Source: Mactra quadrangularis (Eukaryota; Mollusca; Bivalvia; Venerida; Mactridae). From it: DNA of 64,000 bases. The notes beneath the pieces were generated by a model, which was given only the letters and a program-made list of their open reading frames with translations, was not told the origin of the DNA and searched no databases. Below are positions 47,801 through 56,000 of the stretch, one piece after another. Made by a program: the position numbers and the translations under genes. Position 1 is the stretch's first letter; every line of letters starts with the position of its first letter. The stretch is taken from assembly GCA_025267735.1 (NCBI GenBank), contig CM046293.1, forward strand, positions 8,146,560-8,210,559, given 5' to 3'.

Positions 47801-50800
47801 ATAATTATCACAATCTTAAATTCGGTATGTATCTATTTCATATACAGAAAGATCAGTTTACTTTTAATGGCAACATCAATAATGAGACAGGCAAGGGCTT
47901 TTGAACTAGAATACGTAACTTCTACCACTCAAAGTCCGTATGATTCATTTCTTAGTTCACTTAGAAATGATTTGCAATATGACCATATTATTTTAGGCAT
48001 TGTTATATTAAACTTATTCATTGCTATTTATGTCATGAGTAAAATAAGCAAGAAAAACAATAGTATCAATAACTATTTAAACCTACATCTGTCAAATGGA
48101 ATTAATTGCTTAGATACAACATTATTGCAAATACCTACCTGCCCAGTCGAATGGAATATCACAAACCATCGTTCTATTTTTGTAGATGGTATTGTTGGAA
48201 AGATATTTCCAAGATTGATTATAGATGCTTCTGAGGTCAAAATAAAGAATAAATTAACAAATGTGGAACTGGAAATTCCATCATCTATCCGTTTAGGCTT
48301 AATGCAATGGCTTAGAATGAAGAAAATGCTTAAAACTACCTACTTCATAAACCTAGAAATAGTTCACAATGGGATGAAAATGTCACATTTTGAATAAAAA
48401 AATATTATATAAAATCAGGTTCAAAATAGAGTATCAAGTTAACAATGAAGTGTGTATTGACGCTACAACTCATTTGTTGTATTATTCAATTTAATGTATA
48501 TACATATTAATTTTTATTGTTGCTCTATTTTATGTTAAAGGTGACATTGTTGTTCACTTTGATTATTATTGTATTTCATAACATTTAAAAATTATTATTG
48601 TATTTCATAACATCTAAAATAAGTGTAAGTCAATGTACATCTTATAGAGATATCATGTTGATTGGATGAAAAGATATTATATAGTATATTTCAATTTTTG
48701 TTTATTTACTGCAAATTATTTAAAACTTAAAACTCAGATACAGTTTAGAAATATGTATTTTATGATTGTGTTGTTTTCAAAATACAAAATGTATAGTGTA
48801 TATTTTTCTCTATGTGTTACCTGATATAGTATTTCTACTGAATTAAATTGTTCAATTGTATTTTATTTATATTTTTCAACTTTTTTCAACTAATATTTTA
48901 CTATTATGTCTAATTGATATAATTTACATGAAAATTGTCTTTATTACTAATATAATAAGATGGTTCAATTACTAATTGTTTAAAACATGTGACACAAAAG
49001 ATAAATATGTTAATTATAATCTTGAGACTTTTATTTATACTTTACTTCACTAGTAGTTATTATTATGTAATGTATAATTTATGTAGATACTGCGTTGTAC
49101 AAATCTATTAATTCCTGGTGTACATATTGCTATCATAAATAGAGATTCTAAGTGACACTCATCGACAATATATATATTGATATTGATAAAAATTATAAAC
49201 GTTATTATTATATTCAAAGTTATTGAGATGGAGTCATTTACAAACACAGTTGTACAACGCAGGAGGTTGCTCAAGTATTCATCGTATTTTCGGGCAATGG
49301 CAGAATTTAATCACCTGTCTAACCAGGTTTACCCATTAACAGTGAAGCCATTAAACAGTAACATCATGGTTTATCAAGGCCCGTATAAAACCGACACGGC
49401 CACCAAATTTTTGTTTAATTTTGTACACAAATTTTGCACCTTTGATGAGGATTTTATAGATTTAGGCGATGAATTGATCAAATGCCTGGAAGAAAACATT
49501 CCAATTGATTTTATTTTAGATATTGCCATGTTTTTTGATATAGAAATTTTACAACGGCAACTGTATTACAGAATATCAAATTACACAAATTATTTCAACA
49601 AAATTAATCTGTTAAAATCTATAAATTTTTATAATATAGACCAAGATGTAATTCAAATTTATTTTCATACCTTTCTAATAACGACGCCGTTACCTAAAAC
49701 AATAAAACAGAAAAAATTAACTTTCTTTTTAAATAAATCAAACAAGCATATTAATCAACTTATCGCCAAACAAATTAAAAAGTGAAATTAACAAAATTAT
49801 CAGCATTCAAAAAATATTGCCTAAAGTTCAAAAACACATGGATATTTGAGCAATCATTTTTTTTTAGATGTGACTTTTGTATTTTTATTAGACGTGTTAT
49901 AAATTTTTAGATGTGCCTTTATTATAATTTTACTTTAGATGTGCTATATAGCTTTATAGACGTGTTGGTTAAAATTTATAATACACAATTTTCAAAACAT
50001 TACTATCATTAAATTATTATCATGTTTGTTTCATGTTTAAAATGTAGCTATCTTTTTCGATATACATATATTCATCAAGTGTTTTGTACGGAATGAAAAA
50101 AAAATTAAAATAAAAAACATATTATAGGGTATTATACTTAATTTTTTTTTAAATAAGTGGGGGGAGATATACATATTAGACTTCGGCCGGTACAAAACAC
50201 TACGGCGTTTATCTGTATTCACTGTATTTACACCTTGCTATGTTTATAAATTATACATTGTAACGAATAGTTCACTGAATTTACTATAGAGGTTAAAGAT
50301 CATAACTTCACTAGTGCCAGAGCACAGGCCAAACCCTTTTATGGTTACGCGTTTTGGACAGGTTAAATACATCACAAGTTCATCCAGCCTCGTTTTGAAA
50401 ATACATTCCAAAAGCGCGTTTCGGCTACAAGTTCTAAGAACACTTCTTACTTTGACTTTGACTGATACACACGTATTTCTAGTACGTGATTTTTAAAGTA
50501 TATTTTCATCTTTGTTATTTTTGAAAGCTTTGAATTAAAGGCTTAAAGATATCTATAGGATCTTTCAGTGAGCTATTTATGAATATTTTGGACATTGGAT
50601 TTGAGTTGTAACTTTTAAATAAAGTACCCATAATGTGAAGAGTGGACTTTGTCTTAATTATTAGTTTAGATTATTTGACTTGTGTGAATGTTTCCTGACT
50701 TGGACTCGATCCCGAGATTTCGGACCTCTCACTGCCAGCAGCTTAAGTTCAAGCTGCATAATCACCACCAATAACAGTCAGGTTACAGATTGTTATATTT

Positions 50801-52962
50801 AATAATTATGTAATAATTATAGTATTTCCAATCTTGTTCAGTAGTATAAAAGGGGGCTATAGGTGTATTTTCCATTTTGATGTAACATACGTTACATAAG
50901 TTTATTTAAATATTAAAATGACCTAAGGCTAGGGTGTGTATTTGGTCAGGAAGTATATATCTTTTTATCATCTTGGGCACTTAAGGCTATTTTATTGATT
51001 TCCTCTGTGTAAACTTCGTGACGGTCGCTTCGAAATATATTCATTTTTCTCAATTGTTCTTGACCATGAAACAAGCATGTCTTGTAATCCTGGAACAAAA
51101 TGGTATTTTTGACGACCCAATAAAATTCGGTTTAATTTCTCTATTTTTTTATATTTTTTTTATTTATTTAAAAATTTCATTTTTCAAATTAAAGATATCA
51201 TTTTTCAAGCATGAATAAAATATTTATATTAGATGATTCTATGATAAAATATAATAGTAACGTTATATTGGATTGGGAGACTACATTAAAACTATATGAT
51301 GGTTGTTTAAAAATACAAAGTAGACTTCCTAAAGATGTATTAATGTTAAAACCAGGACTGAGAGTAGGACAACTGCTTGTCACAATATGACTTAAAGAAT
51401 GTTGATTTAAATGATGGAAAGAATTTAAAATTCAGCATATTTTATTGTAAACTTAGTTGATAAAATTAGTATGTGAAATTGATTGCCTGAACAAGTCAAT
51501 TAAGCACTATCTATTGTTTGTAGAATTTTGGTTGCCCAAGAGAAAGTTTTGGTTGCGCAAACTAAAAAGGGATTGTCCCAGGCGACCGGGTACCCACTAA
51601 TTTTTTGTAAACTGTAATCATATTATAATATATCTTCTTCATCTGGTTTATAAACAATGAAATAAATTGTGTGATATAGAGGATATTTGTTTTTTTCTAC
51701 GGTGAAAGATCGATTTTTATTTCACGACTGAGCTAAGGATGCAATAATTTCACGAGTGGTGTAACCACAAGTGAAAATATGATATCATTAGCTCACAAGT
51801 GAAATAAATAGATCTTACATCGAAATAAACAAATTTTCTGTTTATTATATGCTTCAAACTTTTTTTAAAGTTTAAGTATGATATGTCATCAGAACGGCGC
51901 ATCCAAACGGTGAAAAATAAATTTATTTTCATTGTTTCAAAACAGTGGAATATCGATTAATTTCACCAATAAATCCTGGTATTCCACTGGGAAGCATATA
52001 ATAAATCACAGTATTTTATTTTTTACAGATAATAAATGTAATATGTTGGTTTCTATGTGTTATATTGACTACATTATGTGTCTACTCTATATATCCTGAC
52101 TATGGTAAACATTTATTTACCAGAGAAGAATCTGCAGCTTATTATGCTCTCTCTAGAAGTGCCTTCAGTCTGGCTATCTCCTGGGTAGCATTTGCGTGTG
52201 CCACTAACCATGCAGGTATGTTAGTGTATATGTTATTAAATAAGTGATTTAAAGGTTCTAGTTCAAAGATTTGGTTAAGATTTTTCTATATTTTCAAAAT
52301 ACCCATTCTGTGTCTGTATTCATTTGCACTAAAATTGTCACTATTAAAATACTAATTTTCTGCTTCGAAAAATGTTTCCATACAATTTAGACAGTTTCAG
52401 AAAAAGTTGATATTTAATTTGAATGAGTAAATTTAAGTTCTGTACTTTTTCCAAGGGCAGTCTTATTGGCCCAAGACCAAATCACTTATCACTTATTTAA
52501 TGACAATTTCTACTTAGGGACCAGACTTTGATATTGGACCTGTTTTATCAACCAATTTAAGCGCAGAAATTTGTTATTAGCCCAGGGCAATTATAAGTGA
52601 TATTGGCCCTATAACAGATTTTGGCCTTTTCAGTTTTATTAAACAGATTTTGCAGTATTATCATCATCACCATCATCACCATCATCATCATTACTATCCT
52701 CCTCCTCATCATCATTACCATCACTGTCGAGCCACCATTATCATCATCATTATTACCCCTGTCTTTTGCTCTATCATCAACAACAACACCACTATTATCA
52801 TCAGCAGCACCATCATTGCATTCATCACCGTCATCATCATCATCGTCATCATCATCATCATCACCATCATCATAATCGTCATCATTACCATCGTCATCAT
52901 TACCATCGTCATCATCATCATCGTCGTCATCATCATCATCATCATCATCGTCGTCGTCGTCG

Positions 52963-53055
<93 letters not shown>

Positions 53056-56000
53056 CCACTATTGTTCTATTTCAGGATTAATCAACAAGATATTATCATG
53101 TAGACTCCTTACATCATTTGGACGTCTTACATATACTACCTATCTAGTACATCCATTGATTATATCAGCATATGCATTTTCTAGGCAGTCAGAAATACGT
53201 TATACTACATATGAAGTTGTAAGTATTTTCTTTTTTATATTAGGTTTAATGTCATGTGAACACAAATCATGGATATTCCATGCTGGTTATCTCTTCTTAT
53301 CTAGCTTTCCTAGACCTTTATTACCAGAATCGGTTTCTTCTTCTTTAATGAGACTGAAATCAGCGACCCCTTTTGTAAACTAGATTTGAAATCCTACTCG
53401 TTGTCTATGGACCAACATACACAGGTGGTTCTATGCCTTGTAGGATCATTCAAAATGAAAATGAAATAAAAACATACCACTAATGGCTAATGTATCCATG
53501 TCAATGTCATGCCATCAATGTCCGGGACCATAATGGAAATAAGAGATTTATCTCTTTTTTGTGTCATCACCGGTATTGATGTGCATAACATATGGCATTA
53601 TATTATACATACAGTGATATACACCATTTGTATGTCATGTGTCATGGCATTGTTACCGAAATAAAATTATTACAAGTAAAAATTGCTGCGAAATGCAACA
53701 AAGTGATTGTCACGGCAAACAAAAAAGAATGATTAAGTATAATCTAAAGGTAACTCAAAAAAGCATTATATTGAATTGTCATGTTAAGGTTTTTCAGAAA
53801 TAAAAAGGTAACTTGTTATGAAACGTTTTGCTGTTCAAATGTAACATTCTCGTTCCCAGAGCCTAGTAAGATTCTCGATACTAGTTAGATCGAGAATCTT
53901 GATAAACTTGGGGAACGAGAATGGTCTGGATCTAGACACCATCTTTATGCCGACAGGATGTTTGGTTTCTGTTGGATTTATTTCCAGTAATTCATATTAG
54001 CATGACGCTTAAAAAGATCGACAAAAGGGAAAACATAGTCTTTCAGAACTGAAGCTACATGTGTATTTACATGACATATCGCTTCTGTTCAGTCAAGTGC
54101 TCCTTACATTGCGGATCTGTCCTTACCAATCCGTGTGCTTATTGGTACCCAAAGTGATCTGTATAATAAGGGACGATCGTTGGTCTCCGGGCAAATTGAA
54201 AATCAAAGTACATAAAAAGAGGACTTTTAACCGCAACAGCTACTTCCCAAGAACAAAACATGACGTAACCGGTTTAAGACGTTTGCGTAAAGGTGTGTCA
54301 TAATAATTATTAGATAGTTCGTCCACAGATTAGCCCATGCCGAACTGTCCAGAAGCAGTAGGATGTTGATTTGCTATACAAATTATTTTATCTCTTTATA
54401 CTGCCATCCCCTCTCTCGAGTGTTACAGGCAGGATTAAGTGCACATCGGAAAGTGATAAATAAAGAAAAGTTTACAAAAATCACGAGCCAGTCATGCAAT
54501 TTAAATGTGTGTGTCTCTGCCTAAAAATAGAAATATCAGTTTGCACGTAGTATTTTAGCAGAGTTAGAAAGTCAACGAGTGATTCTTTCGAACCGGTGCA
54601 TTGGAGAATAGTAATATACCTTTACTTGTTACGGAAGAATTTTGTTGCCAGATACACGAAAGGATTTAACATGTATCTCAATTCCGAAAAGATGCGCCTA
54701 AATACAAAAGGCAAACTATTCGAATAGAAATCATATTTTTTTTTTAATAACATGCCAGCAAATATAGAAAATTAGAAATGTAAGGTTCAAAGGACATTTT
54801 CACACGGAAAAAAAATACTCGGACACGAGAAAACATAGTCCATTCGAACAAATTAAAAACTGGCGAGCTTTTCACCTAGATGTAAATGTCCGTCATTTTA
54901 ACTCTCTTAAAATTACCTGGTCCGCTGCAGTGAAACCTCAGGCCAATAGTCCGTCAATACAGTACGAAACTCTTCATGATTAAAAAAGTCCGCAAAAAAT
55001 TATCTTACATCTGCTCGATCTATAACCTGGTCCGTAACTCTTACGCTCTTAAAATTAACTGGTCCGCTACACTTAATCATAGTTTGAAAAGATCGTCAAT
55101 AGAACTCAGCAAAAATAAGAATTAAAAGTCAATGTTACACAATTAGGCTTCTTTATTTATACAGTCCGCTAAAAAGGACAAAAAGGTATATTATTAAAAT
55201 AATACATTTGAATCCTATCAAATTTGTTTTCAAATGATAAAGTCTCTAACAGTTGAAATATATAATATTTACAACAATATGTAATGAAGCAATCGATGAT
55301 TCTTTTCATAGTTGAAATCTGCAAACTTTTTTCTTAAAAAAATGATTTCGATATTGGTATTTATATATTTACATTTAAATAAATATTAAATGTAATTTCC
55401 CAAAACTCTATCAAACTTATCTTTTCAAATAAAATATTGGCAAATCTCAATTATATATCTACTATACACACATTATGATACTCATATTTGTTATACTGTT
55501 CCGCAAAATATACCTACTCTTCTTCATGTGAGTCGAAAGGATTTGCGGAAATGAGTTGATATAAAACGCTGATTTTTCGTGTGTTGCACTGTTGATAGAA
55601 ATATTGTTTATATGGTTTCCCCCAAAATGCTTTTTCTATGTAACTTTTAACGGAAATGGGCTGTACTATGACTGCTTAAAAAAACATTAAAATATCGGCA
55701 GTAGAAATCGAAAGGATTTATGTCACGTGACTTTTGCCCATTGCTATCAAAATATACCCATCACAATATCACGGCGTTGAGACGCCGTGAAATAACCACA
55801 TCAGTATTCAAACCAGTACAATGATTACACATACTTGTTGTACATTGTGATATTATCATTCCACATAGCCAGTCTAGTTTTGTTGAAGACTGATGTTGAA
55901 AACTATGTTTTCGAGAAATTACGGAGTGCACAAGTCTTAGTATTAAACATTTATTCATGTGGAGTTTTTCAACCTTTGACAGTTTGTGAAAAAAATGTAT

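Larger units (their letters stand above)
39806..50791 (+). mobile_element. Ty3/Gypsy-type LTR element with env and BTB-like ORF
   Basis: Element proper 39810-50787 (10,978 bp), flanked by GATT (39806-39809, 50788-50791). Order: LTR, primer site, gag, protease, RT/RNase H, integrase plus chromodomain, envelope, BTB-like ORF, polypurine tract, LTR. It lies in the sense direction of the host gene, in intron 12. Gypsy assignment rests on the domain order (RT-RH-IN), the Y-M-D-D RT box and the integrase with GPY/F-like and chromodomain tail. The gag-pol frame has several breaks, so this copy looks unable to make its own polyprotein as read. Confidence 0.95.

Noticed and set aside
52621..53383. Poly-His, poly-Ile, poly-Met and Ser-rich ORFs, one running into exon 14
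   Set aside because: Translation of the TCA microsatellite. The exon 14 sequence is used in a different context, from the acceptor at 53075.
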